64,000 bases of DNA from Cryptomeria japonica (Eukaryota > Streptophyta > Pinopsida > Cupressales > Cupressaceae). The notes under the pieces are model-generated. The model made no database searches. It was not told the DNA's origin and saw nothing but the letters and a program-made list of their open reading frames with translations. A program made the position numbers and the translations under genes. Shown here piece after piece: positions 44,932 to 55,831 of the stretch. The DNA is taken from assembly GCF_030272615.1 (NCBI RefSeq), contig NC_081405.1:472614008-472678007 (forward strand), given 5' to 3'. Within the stretch, counting starts at the first letter, position 1. Each line of letters starts with the position of its first letter.

Positions 44932-45122
44932 GTCTCCAGATGATAACAAGTCATCCTCAGTGTTGGTGAACAATATAACCTATCGGTGAACCAGATACCG
45001 GTGACTGTGCATAAGTCACCGAGTCTTGCCGGTGAACATAACCAAAGATCTCCAGAAGGATAAGTGTTGATAAGTGTTGACATCAATGACAAAACCAATG
45101 CAACATATCCATAATACCAACA
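44932..45122 (-). repeat. 5' LTR of element A, second part
   Basis: This continues the LTR interrupted at 36914. It opens with the second GTCTC copy, aligns with 31267-31454 and ends ACCAACA next to CATGA (45123-45127). Confidence 0.93.
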
Positions 45123-47219
45123 CATGAGTCCCTTTCTTGGTTTGTGCCAGTTAGAACATAAACATTTAAGGCCAACAATTCCTTCCCAAAAGTGTTGAAA
45201 GTGAGCTTAATAAGTTGCCAGTGTTTGTCTGGAATAATCAAATCTTTTTTATCTGTGCTCAAATTCCATAAAAAATCCAATCCACTAGACTCCCCATTTG
45301 CTTCCACAAAAAAACCATTCTAGAATCTCCAATTCTTTATGCACCACTCAACCTCCTCCCCTTTTAACTTAGTTTCTTGAAGAAAAATAACATCTAGTCT
45401 CGTTTAATCAAAACAACGTTTGGTCAAACATCTCTTATCAGAAGCATTGCACTCCCTATAATCTCCAGCTTCATCTTATTGGTTTTCAACCCTTTAAACT
45501 TCTTCTCCCCATTCTTGAAATTACCATTAGTTGCAGTGGTTTGGCATATTGTTCTCTTTTCCACAATACCTTGAGAGTCACCAAGACCCAAAACATATTC
45601 CTCTTCAGAAGACAGATCTTCATAATCATTCTTGGTATCATTCACTATGGCATTGCCACTCCCATGCTCTACAATATGGGGATCACATATCTATACATGA
45701 GACATATGACTATCTTTGATTATTTTGAGCCATCAAATTTTCTCCCACCCTTAGACCAAGGTTCACTACCTCATCAACTCGATCTATAAGGCAAAGAATG
45801 AGATCTACGAGGCCTTCCTTCTCAATTCTAAAAAAGTTTAGGATGTTTTCTTCTTTCTCACTGTCACCTATTAATGCCTTAATTTTTTTCATTTGTCTCT
45901 CCATATCCTCAAAACTACCCACAACATTACCCTTCCCAATAGTACTTCTAGAGAAAAGAAGCTCTATGACACTCCCTTCCTTGATGTTTAGTTTACTACC
46001 CATCTCTTTTGTCTTCTCCCATCTTCATAAGAGACGACTTGAGAGTTCTTTTTAGCCACCTCAGAGTTACACACTACACAAGGGTTTTCACTTAATACCT
46101 CATTATGCCATTTTCTTAATTCTTTATCAATGAATTGAAATACGAGGGTCTGAAATCACCTTGATCATAACTAGTTGAGACTCCAGGTCCCGCAAAGGTG
46201 AACCTTCTAATGGGTGGTTGATTGTATCCTAAATACCTTCTCGGTTCTGCTCTAGGTTAATGATCTTATTCGACATTTTATCATGCTCAAATTCCTTTCC
46301 TTTTTTATTCGTGATGTAATCCTCCTCAAAGTGACCCATCTCCTTACAAATTTAACAATTCTCCATAATGTCTTCCACTTCAATATGTTGATACCAAATA
46401 CCTTCTAATGTTTGGAGCTCAATAGCTTTGGGAAGTGAGGGATGAGGTTTCCAAAAATACAGAGACAAGCATAAATATTTAAGCCCTTCTCTTCTATTGC
46501 CTCATCAGGATAAATTTCCCCAACTTGTTCCCAATAGTTTTTAGGGTTTCTAGTTCCCAATATTCTTGTGGGAGATTGTAAAGATGTATCCACATCGAAA
46601 CTTTTTCTATGGATTCTATTAGTAGGTCAAATTTAGGAACCGAGCCTTTAATATAAAAAACAATTCCCTCCTTCATGAGAAAGCCATTATTTAAGATCCA
46701 TTATTTCTCCCTTGCAGTTTCACAAATAACTAAATAGAAACCATTTGGCAGGGTTTTGATAATGAAGTTTGTTCCCTATTCTTTGTCACAATATTTATGA
46801 ACCCTCAAAAAAGTAAGCCATTATCCAACCCATTTCATAAAAAAGGCTTTATCCCTCATCATATTCACCGCATTTCAACAATCAGGGACATTAATCTGAA
46901 GGCAAACAACTATGTTTTGAGTTGTTTTGATACTCACCCATTCCCCCATTTTTTAGTTGTTGTCATTGTTCTTCAGCTTCCACATCTTCCCTTATAGATT
47001 CTTGAAGTTTATCTTTGACCCCAAATAAATATTTCCAAACACCTAGAGATTTTGGGTTTGTCCCCTTTAAACTGGAGTCGATTGACGTCGAACTAATATT
47101 TTTTTTTAATTTCTAGTTTGTTGATCCTCCCAAGTCCCTCCAGGCAGTCTCCATGTTGGGTTCTTGAAAATTTGAAAAGGTCCCCTGTTAAAGTTCTATG
47201 ATGCCCTACCATGTTTGAA
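45123..47219 (-). pseudogene. L1-type LINE, 5' half: ORF1 (DUF4283-like) and endonuclease start
   Basis: From about 47219 the minus strand gives a broken ORF1. It has a DUF4283-type RNA-binding domain (about 46880-46500, with NFIIKTLPNGFYLV and WIHLYNLPQEYWELETLKTI) and a decayed zinc knuckle near 46350. The endonuclease follows: FLQETKL near 45400 and FNTFGKELLALNVY near 45195, then the frame is cut by element A at 45123. Many stops and frameshifts make this an old copy. ORF1 followed by endonuclease-RT is the plant L1 layout. Confidence 0.75.
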
Positions 47220-47295
47220 ATTTCAAAACCTTAAGCTTTTACCTCTCGATGCCATACTCCAAATTTAATAAAAAGAAAATGAAGTTACAGTTGAT

Positions 47296-47300
47296 AAGAG
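47296..47300. repeat. Target site duplication of the solo LTR, left copy (AAGAG)
   Basis: It matches AAGAG at 48928-48932. Confidence 0.85.
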
Positions 47301-48927
47301 TGTTAATCCTATGAGGATTCGGTTAATATTGAGAGTGGGGGTGAAGTAGTATTAATACCAATTTACAAGATTAAACCAAAATCAAACATATCAGATCTGA
47401 AATCATTTATCACATTTATCAATTCTTTCGCCACTTAAGCAGTCATATAAATTTGATCATTTACCAACTCATTATCCTCATCTATCAGATCAAACACTTT
47501 CTCTACCAACTCTTATCAGTACCAGTAACCTTTGATAAACCTCTGATAAAACATCATAACTGGTGTACACAAAAATAGTGCATGAAATGTAACATAAACA
47601 AGAACATCACATGAAAAGCATTCCACACATGAACACCATATTTTTTTGACATGGAAACCCAAATAGGGAAAAACCACAATGGGAGTTGGTACCCACAAAT
47701 ATTTGTACTCTTTTGAAGTATGCCTTATTAGAAGCTTACAATACACCCTATTAGGAGCAAACCCTGTTAGGAGTCACTCGGTTAAGGGATTTGCCTAGCA
47801 ACCTAGTTAGGAGCTTGATGATTTGTTAGGATCAACCTCATGAGAGGATTTAACACTCTTTTTGAGAGCTGCCCTATTAGGGGACTTAAATGTTTAAGGC
47901 CTGTTAGGACCTACCTGGTTAAGGGATTTAACCTGCTGCAACTGTTAGGGAACAACAATGAAAAAGTGATATGTTACTTGCACTTCTCAGCTTGCTAGAT
48001 CAGATCTAGTTATGCTCAACACTCTGCAACTCTCAAGCAGATCTCACACTTCTCTTGGACGGCTCAACACATTCTCTTAAGACCACCGAAATGATGAACA
48101 TCAACTGTGCCATCCTGAATAGCCATCTCAACTAGGTCGACCACTAAACCCTAATTACATCATGAAATTACAATACAAATCATAAGAGATCATCTCAGAT
48201 CAATATACAGATCATTACATCAAATTACAATGCAATATCGACAATTGGTTGATCGAAACCCATCACGAAAATTCGATCTGTACCAAAGTGAAAACCTCAA
48301 AACACTCCACTAAGCGTTTCACTGTTTCCCAAGAAATTCTTCCTTGAATTACGCCAAAACAACAATCAAACATTTCACGCGGGTTGTGTCATGTTACCAC
48401 CTTCATGTAGACTCGTCATCGATCATCGCCATAACAACAATCATTACCGGTTTGATGATTTCTTCACCGGTCCTTAAACCCTACTAAAACCCTAGCAAAA
48501 CTTCATCAAAAATTTGAAACAAGCCTTTTGGTAGTCATCACAAGTTCTGGTTCTGTTCAAATACTCCTTTCCATGATACAAGCTCACATTCCAAACCACA
48601 AATCACCAATCATCGCCAATCGGCCAATTCAACCAAAACATCTTTGCTTTACCGGCTAAAGTCCTATTTCATAGACTTATGTTCTTTGTTGGTAAACCCT
48701 ATCTTTTGGTAAACCAAATCACTTAGATGACAAAACAAAACATCAGGAACACCAGTAATCATTATTTGACATCAGTTGCCATCAATGACAAAACAAATAA
48801 CTGATCAAGTCATCTAATCACAAAATCTCAATCTCTTCATCGCAAATAGTCTTCTATCCTCTATCGGTGCAGTCATCAGCCTTTAATTGCATCATCTCAT
48901 TTGTATCAGTTATGCCAAATGCCAACA
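47301..48927 (-). repeat. Solo LTR (1627 bp) of a copia-like family
   Basis: It starts TGTTAATCCT, ends GCCAACA, and is flanked by a perfect AAGAG duplication with no internal region or second LTR. It carries the conserved block of the A, B and C LTRs at 47641-47700 and the GAGAGTGGGGGTGAA motif near its start. It probably arose by LTR-LTR recombination of a complete element. The family is related to A, B and C but distinct in most of its sequence. Confidence 0.85.
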
Positions 48928-48932
48928 AAGAG

Positions 48933-51660
48933 ATTGTAGCTTTGTGTTCTTGTTAAGTTAGAATTATAATTATCATTATAATTTTTAAGTCATATTATTT
49001 TAAAATATGATAGAATTTTCCTATTTTTTAAAATTAAAAAGCTATTATAATTTATCATGTTATGAAACTCATAATACTAATTGAATCTATACATGTAAAA
49101 ATTTAAAATTCTAAAATACATATTAAGTTGTAGTTTTTAAACAATTTACATAATAAAATTCAAACTAAAATGAATATTATTATTATTATAAGATTTTAAA
49201 AGCAAGTACTTCGCACCAATATATAATAATCAACTAATTCAATAAATTGTGGAAACTTAATTCTTTGAGAACACAATCATAGTTAAAAAAACAAAATAAT
49301 AATTGAAATTTTCATAATATTAAATTTAGTCATACAACTTCATAATATGTTTTCTAAATACAAATTAAAATATTTAACATCAAATAATAATTCTACTATT
49401 TTTTAGTATCTACATGAATAAACTCCAATACTAATAGTAACAAACAAATAAGTACTCTCTAGAGGCACACGTTTGTTTATTTTTAGTGTAGAGCATGGTC
49501 TTATGTAAACTACTTGACATATCTCTCATTGTTTTTTTAATTACAAATAATATTAAAGATAAACAAAAAAAAAACTTGTCTATTAATTAGATTAAACTAA
49601 AATGTAAATCAATCAATTTCAAATCAATTAATCTATTATAAATAAGAAATCTATGTACATTACTATTAATATCATGACAAAGATTGCATTATAATTGCAA
49701 CAAGACGTGTCAATATTGTCTTTGTCATCCTTATAAAGATACCTTTAGATTATATTTCTCTTATGCTATCTTTATCATATAAAGATATTTTGTATGCTAA
49801 TACATATTGTATTCTAATTAATATTTTAATTCTCCACATCGTTTACAACGAGTTATTTTATTATAATTCAGTATTTACTTATTTTAAAAAAATTTCAAAA
49901 TTTTCTATTTTTCTAAACTGTAATTCAAAGGTGTACCGTTTTGAGTCTTTGGAGGTGCCATGACTTGACTTTGTTTATTTAAAATAACATTAAATTTTCA
50001 TCCCCACGAAATTTTCGCCGGTCAATCCACCTCGTTTCCCTTACGCTTGATGCTTCTTGGTCCACTACTTTAAAATTGACGGGCACCTACGCCCATCACT
50101 CATGCTTTTAACTATTGCTCCTTGATATTTACATATTCTGATAAAGCTAAAACATGGGAAACATTTTTAGGGAATATAATTGATTTAAATTGGTTAGTTG
50201 GGATATATTATTAAAAGAAATATGTAGAATTTAAATAAGAGGATTAGGGTGTTTAGTTTAGAATTTTATTGCGAAAAGTGGTATATATGTTGTGTTGAGT
50301 TGATTTGTCATTTATCTAAAAATTGTCTTTAATTTGATGGATGTGTTAGAGGTTATGTGGTCTTATTTTCTTGTGGTTTACACGTGAATGTCACGCATGA
50401 GTTGATTTCAAGTGACATGAGCTTGATTAGCTGCATGAAATTGATTTATGCTATGCGAAAATGATGTGATAGGATACATTTCAAATGATTTACTCGCTTT
50501 CATTTTTTGGATAGATGAATGTGTCAAGGTGGTGTCTATGAAAATTATGTAACAAGATATATTTCAAACAATTTACTCGCTTTGATTTTCTAATAGATGA
50601 ATGTGTCAAGGTGGTGTCTAGGGACACTGTTGGGAGACTGTTGACTTGATAATTGATCATATTCTCCTAGATCAACCCCCTTGTTATGAAAAATTAACAA
50701 TGATGAAGAATATCCAAGACATGTATGGATGGGATATAAACTAGTGTAAATAATGAATCATAAAAATTATATTGTTGTTTGATCCCAAATTCGAATTCAG
50801 ACAATAATCAAACTTACATTAACTTGTTACCTCTTTGAATGAACATGTACTCCATTAGACCTACTCAATAAGATGTTTAGATTGTTTACTACTTTGAGGG
50901 TATCTTTTTAGTTGGTACAAATGTTGTTATAGGTCTATCGCTCCATGATGTAGTGCCATTGTGTTTCTACCACCCTTATAGCAATATAAATGTTTTCATT
51001 TCCCACTTCTCCTTGTATGGACCATAGTTTCACACCTAAAATGATATGAACTAGTCCTCAATCCAATTATAGACAATTTGACTTTCCACTTACTCTTCGC
51101 TTAATCTCAACTCCCATATAGATTTAAGGTTAAATTCTTTGATCTCTATTTACTTTCTTCTTCCTTTTAATTTTTTAATTTTTTTAAGAGGAATTGATGG
51201 GTTATTCCAACGATCCATAGCTTAGCTCTTTGACAAGGCAAGCCCCTCTATAATCTCTACTTTTCACTTAATCTCAACTCCCATATAAATTTTAGGTTAA
51301 ATTCTTTGATATCGATTTACTTTCTTCTTCTTCGAATTGATGGGTTATCCCAACGATTGATAGCTTAGCTCTTTAACAAGGCAAGCCCCTCTATAATCTC
51401 TTCTAATGACCATCAAGTCCGAATAAGCTAATCAATAGATTAATCTAGATTAAGAAAATCACGAGACTAATCTGATGGAAAAATTCATTAATATTTTTCT
51501 AATTTCCCCTTTACCAAATACACATTCCATAAAGCCAGTGACAAAAGTTGTGGATCACCTACATTCCATTAAAGTCAGCTTTAAAACAGTTGATCCATGA
51601 CGCAAGCTTTGTGCTGTAATTCCAAGAACGAAAGTTCAAAGATCTGAATCTCTAACGTGG
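48933..51660. other. AT-rich intergenic DNA with two local tandem duplications
   Basis: No gene is supported. Two short tandem duplications are visible. One is at about 50460-50625 (two copies of about 100 bp sharing GATGAATGTGTCAAGGTGG). The other is at 51101-51405 (two copies offset by 167 bp sharing TTAATCTCAACTCCCATATA and CTTAGCTCTTTRACAAGGC). Sequence becomes less AT-rich from about 51500 toward the PAR1-type promoter. Confidence 0.5.
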
Positions 51661-52017
51661 TCATCGATGCGTTTGCGTGGTCTTTCGGGGCAGCTCCTCC
51701 TCCGTTGAAAACAAACGATCAAAATATGAAAATGATGATCAAAACTTGGTGGTCACCCCACGAAATTTCTGTGCATACAGATTCTTCCAGAACACTCTTC
51801 CGGGTCTTACACTGGCGATTCCAACCGTAGGAATTTGTGTAGTCATTCAATTCATGGCCGGCCCACATCTTGAAGAATCTAAATTCTAAATTCATTTGAA
51901 GGGCATTCAAGCCGTATTATATGACTTGTTAATCTACAATTTTGAGCCCTTTTTTGTGGACTAGTTGGGTGATCTAGAAACGCGGTTTCCCAAGGAACTG
52001 TCCGACCGCGTGTTTTT

Positions 52018-52027
52018 CTATATAAAC
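52018..52027 (+). promoter_or_regulatory. TATA box of the PAR1-family gene
   Basis: CTATATAAAC lies about 165 bases before the ATG at 52188 and is the only good TATA match upstream. The predicted 5' UTR carries a GAAA microsatellite (about 52137-52170). Confidence 0.7.
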
Positions 52028-52135
52028 AAAACGGGCTTCTTGGAGAGCAGAATTATAAGAAGCCCAACAGGCAGAGATCCATTCACATATCAAGAGCTTC
52101 ATAGATTGATCGCTTCTTTCATCACACACAAACCA

Positions 52136-52168
<33 letters not shown>

Positions 52169-52187
52169 AACAGAGCAGGGATCAAAG

Positions 52188-53041
52188 ATGGCTTCATCCA
52201 TGATAATTAAGATTGCAGTTTTTGCCTTCACATCACTTGTCTGCCTGCAAACCGTTCTGGGTATATTCATCTGCACCCAATTTACTTCTCTGTTAAGTTT
52301 TTCTCCGATTTAAGACTACCCAAGTCTTCAAAATCTGATCTTTTTTATGGATTTTCAGGTGCCCTGACATGCGAGGAGTTGCCCACAGAGGTCTGTGCAT
52401 TTTCTGTTGCTTCCTCTGGAGCACGCTGTGTTCTTGAGAAGTCTGTCTTGAGTGATGGCAGTGATGAATACCAGTGCATGGTATGCCATTTTCTTACCCG
52501 AATCATGCCAAGGCTTTCCTCCAAGTACTAATTAGGTGATTAACTTTCTTCTTCTCATTGAAAATCCTTGTGCAGACATCAGAGATCATAGCAGAAAAGA
52601 TCAGTGAATGGATTGAAACAGAGGAATGTTTGAACGACTGCGGGCTTGAGAGAATTGTAGTAGGATTGTCCAGTGATGGTCTAATGGAGTACAGATTTAC
52701 CAGCAAATTGTGCTCTCCAAAGTGCTATAACAACTGCCACAACATCATTAATCTCTACTTCAATCTTGCTGCAGGAGAAGGTAAGCCAATTTCATCATTT
52801 TCTCTGGACTTTTTTCGTTGGGTTTGTAAGGCTGCTCACATAAGATCATATATATATTGTTGCAGGAGTTTACCTGCCCCGCCTGTGCCAAGCTCACAGA
52901 AGTGGATCCCGGCGCATGGTACAAGAAGTTTTGGATCGAGAACAGTCAAGTATTACAGCTGAATCATTCGTATTTGCTTCTGCTCCTTCCTCCTCTCAGG
53001 ACAGCACAACTCTTAGTCCTGTGGGTTCTCCAGTTCCATAG
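52188..53041 (+). CDS. PAR1 family (photoassimilate-responsive) secreted Cys-rich protein, four exons
   Basis: Exons 52188-52260, 52359-52480, 52576-52780 and 52866-53041 join in phase through GT-AG introns to 191 residues. A signal peptide (residues 1-25, hydrophobic IIKIAVFAFTSLVCL) precedes a domain with ten Cys. Signature stretches are CEELPTEVCAFSVASSGARC, EYQCMTSEI, WIETEECLNDCG, FTSKLCSPKCYNNC and the strongly conserved INLYFNLAAGEGVYLP. These are typical of plant PAR1 proteins (Pfam PAR1), transcripts of which were described as sugar- or photoassimilate-responsive; the molecular function is not established. The C-terminal 40 residues are Ser/Pro-rich and variable. The frame is intact and all splice sites are canonical. 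This is the only host gene I can support in the window, probably secreted or apoplastic. Confidence 0.93.
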
Positions 53042-53198
53042 AAGATAGGTCATAGATTTCTGGTTTCCCGATTTATGGGATTGTTTTATGGTTCCTCGGA
53101 CCTGTTTAATTGATTGCAGAGCTTGCGGATATTTTCTCGCCTATTCTTATGGTCTAGGTGGGTTTTGAATTGTTTGCAAGGGTTTGTAACCCTTAGGA

Positions 53199-53204
53199 AA
53201 TAAA
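53199..53204 (+). terminator. Possible polyadenylation signal of the PAR1-family gene
   Basis: AATAAA lies 158 bases after the stop codon in a T/A-rich context. It is the nearest canonical signal; plant genes often use variants, so this is tentative. Confidence 0.5.
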
Positions 53205-53269
53205 TTATTCTTCCAGTGTACCATGTTGTACCCATAGGCACTCCTTTCATGTATTCTTCTGAAATTGGT

Positions 53270-54880
53270 ATTATATTCCTTTGTGATTCTCTTACAATTC
53301 CTGGCTTTTTCTTTGTTTCCCCTGTAAATAAATTTTATATTTATCCTATGGAATTTAAAATGAATAAATTATTATTGAATTTACAATTGTAATGGGAATA
53401 AAACACCTTCATAAAATATCTATAATATAAATAAATATAACAAACAATAAATTATATTAGAATTGGAAAATTGTGATTCTCTTATAATTTGGAGCCTTTT
53501 TCATCTTTCCCTTAGTAAATAAATTTTATATTTATGAAAAAAAAAAAAAGGGCTTTGGCCCTAGCTCGTCCGATCGTGGATCGCAACTTAAGGCGTGGGT
53601 ATGCTCCCCATGGTCTTGAGTTCGAGTCCCCGGCTGTGTTAACTTTGTGTGTGTTGCTACCTTGTGAGCGGGTCAAATTCCACGATAGTGAATATTAAAA
53701 AAAAAAAAAAAAGGAATTTATAATTGTAAAAGAATAGAATATTCTCATAAAATATCTATAAAATATCTAAGCAATAATATAATATTAGGATTAGATAAAT
53801 TGTGTTATATAAACATGTTTATAAATACTTATGCAAATAGATAATGATATACAACTCTAAGTCTATGTTAATTAAATGTGATAATGGTGTATTGTAATTT
53901 GCTTTTGTGACTTAGAAATCTCTTAGATGACTTGTACCATTTTGTTAAATTTATTGTTTATGAAATTAGGTCATTTTTACACCACATAAATGATTTCCAC
54001 TTGAAAAAATCAACCTCTAATGAATGATTTTGACTCTATTTCAAGGAATTGATATAGATGTATAGTATTGTTAAATTTATTTTTATTGCACTACGTTATT
54101 TTACACCACATATATGTTCTCCACAAGGAAAAGTCAATCTCAAATAAGTACAATTAGTACATTGAATTAAAGAAAAAATAACTACCATTAGATTTACAAA
54201 AGAGAAAAAAAAGTAGTATTAAATTTACATTTGTAAAGGTAATGAATCACCCTCATAAAGTACCTTTATAATATCTACAACATAAATATATAATTAACTG
54301 AATTAGAGAAATTGTATTTCTCTTACAAGTCCTCGTATGTCTTATCTTTCTTTTGTAAATAAATTTTTTATTTATCTTATATGTATATTAAATTAAAAGA
54401 ATAAATTGAATTTATAATTGTAAAGGGAATAAAATACCCACAAAAAATTTATAAAATATTTAAGCATTAATCAATATTAGGATTAGATAAATTGAGCTAA
54501 AAAAACATAAATACATGCCTATATAAATAAATAATAAAACTTATCTCTAAGTTTGATGTTAATTAAATATGAAAATGGTGTATTATAATTTGGTTTTCTA
54601 ACTTTCATTAGATGACTAATATCACATTGTTAAATTTATTATTTGTTGCACTGGGTTATTTTTACACCACATAAATAATTTCCATGGGAAAAATCAACCT
54701 TTCATGATTTTTTTTTCTCTATTTCAAGGAATTGATATAGATGTATAGTATCATATTGTTGAATTTATTTTTGTTGCACTAAGTCATTTTTACACCACAT
54801 ATGTGATCTCCTTGGGGAAAAGTCAATCTCTAATAAGTGAATTTGACCCTATTTCAAGGAATTGATAGGGATGCATTTGA
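53270..54880. repeat. Intergenic tandem duplication, three partial copies
   Basis: A unit starting with a CTCTTAYAA...GTAAATAAATTTTATATTTAT block begins near 53280, 53472 and 54315. It is followed in the later copies by TTAGGATTAGATAAATTG, AATGGTGTATTRTAATTTG and repeated TTTTTACACCACATA...TTTCAAGGAATTGATA blocks (53960, 54095, 54655, 54785). No coding potential is visible. The second copy holds the SINE at 53550. Confidence 0.65.
53550..53712 (+). mobile_element. tRNA-derived SINE with A box, B box and poly-A tail
   Basis: A 146-bp GC-richer body starts GGGCTTTGGCCC. It contains an A-box-like TGGCCCTAGCTCG (53556-53568) and a near-perfect B box GTTCGAGTCCC (53620-53630). It ends in an A-run (53697-53712). 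A-runs plus GG flank both sides and may be the target duplication. It is absent from the parallel position in the other copies of the surrounding repeat, which marks it as an insertion. Confidence 0.75.
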
Positions 54881-55364
54881 ATTTCATATTTGTGATTGCT
54901 TCACATACCTAAACTTGTAATGAAAGACTCCTAATGTTGACGAACACCTTTGAGAGATTGTTATTCAAAGATTGTTTTGATCCTATTTATAAGAAATAAT
55001 TTAAATTTTATTCTTTTTTTAGGTATGCAAACTTGGAGTGAATTATTTATGGTTTGATGAACACCTTTAGGAGCTTGTTATGTGGGAATTTTCTCATTAG
55101 TCAAGCCCTTAGGTCATATTCAACAATTTTGAACAATGATTGAAGTACATTATCAATCATGCGATATACTAAGAGATGATCTAAAAATTGATCTCATGCA
55201 AATATTGATGTCATAAGGTAATTCTTTGATGCATGCAGTTAAGAATTTAATGCTTATAGTTAGGCCGTTTTTAAATGCATGTTAGATTCCTAATTCCTAG
55301 ATTAAAAAAATGAATAAAGGTTTGACCTTCTATATAACCCCTGAGGGTGTAATTGAATATTTTT

Positions 55365-55369
55365 GTATT
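55365..55369. repeat. Target site duplication of element D, left copy (GTATT)
   Basis: It matches GCATT at 61609-61613 at four of five positions. Confidence 0.65.
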
Positions 55370-55818
55370 TGTTGGTGTAAATAAATATTCATTATGGATA
55401 TTATTACACTTTACTTAAGTTAACTTAGGATAATGCATTTCTTCGTAGTTTGGATTTGAGACACTTAGGGAAGTGTGCACATAGGGATAGAGCTTGTAGG
55501 AGAAATTCCACCTTTTGTGGTCTTGTTTTGTTGTTACACTTCACATTTGGTGGGTCATCCACCTCTTGTGGAATATTATATTATTTCTCCTACCTACCCC
55601 TAGTATTTCTTACCTACCCTTGTTTCTCATTGAGCCACATGTCATGATTGTGTGCTCGTACATCCATATGGCCTTGCCTATATAAGAAGGCCTATTCATT
55701 GTATTGGGGAATCCAGTTGATCATTTTCATATTGATGAGAATACAATTTGTTCTTGTCATTCTTTTGTCTCTATTTTTATACTTTTCATTGTGCCCTTGA
55801 TCTTGACAAAATCTCACA
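55370..55818 (+). repeat. 5' LTR of element D (449 bp)
   Basis: It runs from TGTTGGTG to AATCTCACA, with a TATATAAG TATA box near 55678. The open frame at 55450-55647 is duplicated in the other LTR and is not a gene. Confidence 0.95.
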
Positions 55819-55831
55819 TGGTATTAGAGCC
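55819..55831 (+). promoter_or_regulatory. Primer binding site of element D
   Basis: TGGTATTAGAGCC directly abuts the LTR. It differs from the iMet consensus TGGTATCAGAGC by one C-to-T change. Confidence 0.85.

Larger units (their letters stand above)
30366..45122 (-). mobile_element. Element A: Ty1/copia retrotransposon, interrupted by element B
   Basis: LTRs lie at 30366-31454 and at 36040-36914 plus 44932-45122, with iMet primer site, polypurine tract and CATGA duplication. Without B the element is about 6.7 kb. The internal order is gag, protease, integrase, RT, RNase H, which defines Ty1/copia. It inserted into the LINE endonuclease region and later received B in its 5' LTR. Confidence 0.95.

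Noticed and set aside
51677-51889. 71-codon open frame before the PAR1 gene with a possible membrane segment
   Set aside because: It has no in-frame ATG at its start (opens at GTG), no splice signals that rescue it, and overlaps an equally long frame on the other strand. It lies in promoter-distal DNA.
53550-53640. Functional tRNA gene
   Set aside because: A and B boxes are present but the sequence does not give a clean cloverleaf by eye, runs on into a longer body and ends in poly-A, so a SINE is the better reading.
55450-55647. 65-codon plus-strand frame repeated at 61240-61437
   Set aside because: Both copies are inside the LTRs of element D; duplication is due to the LTR pair.
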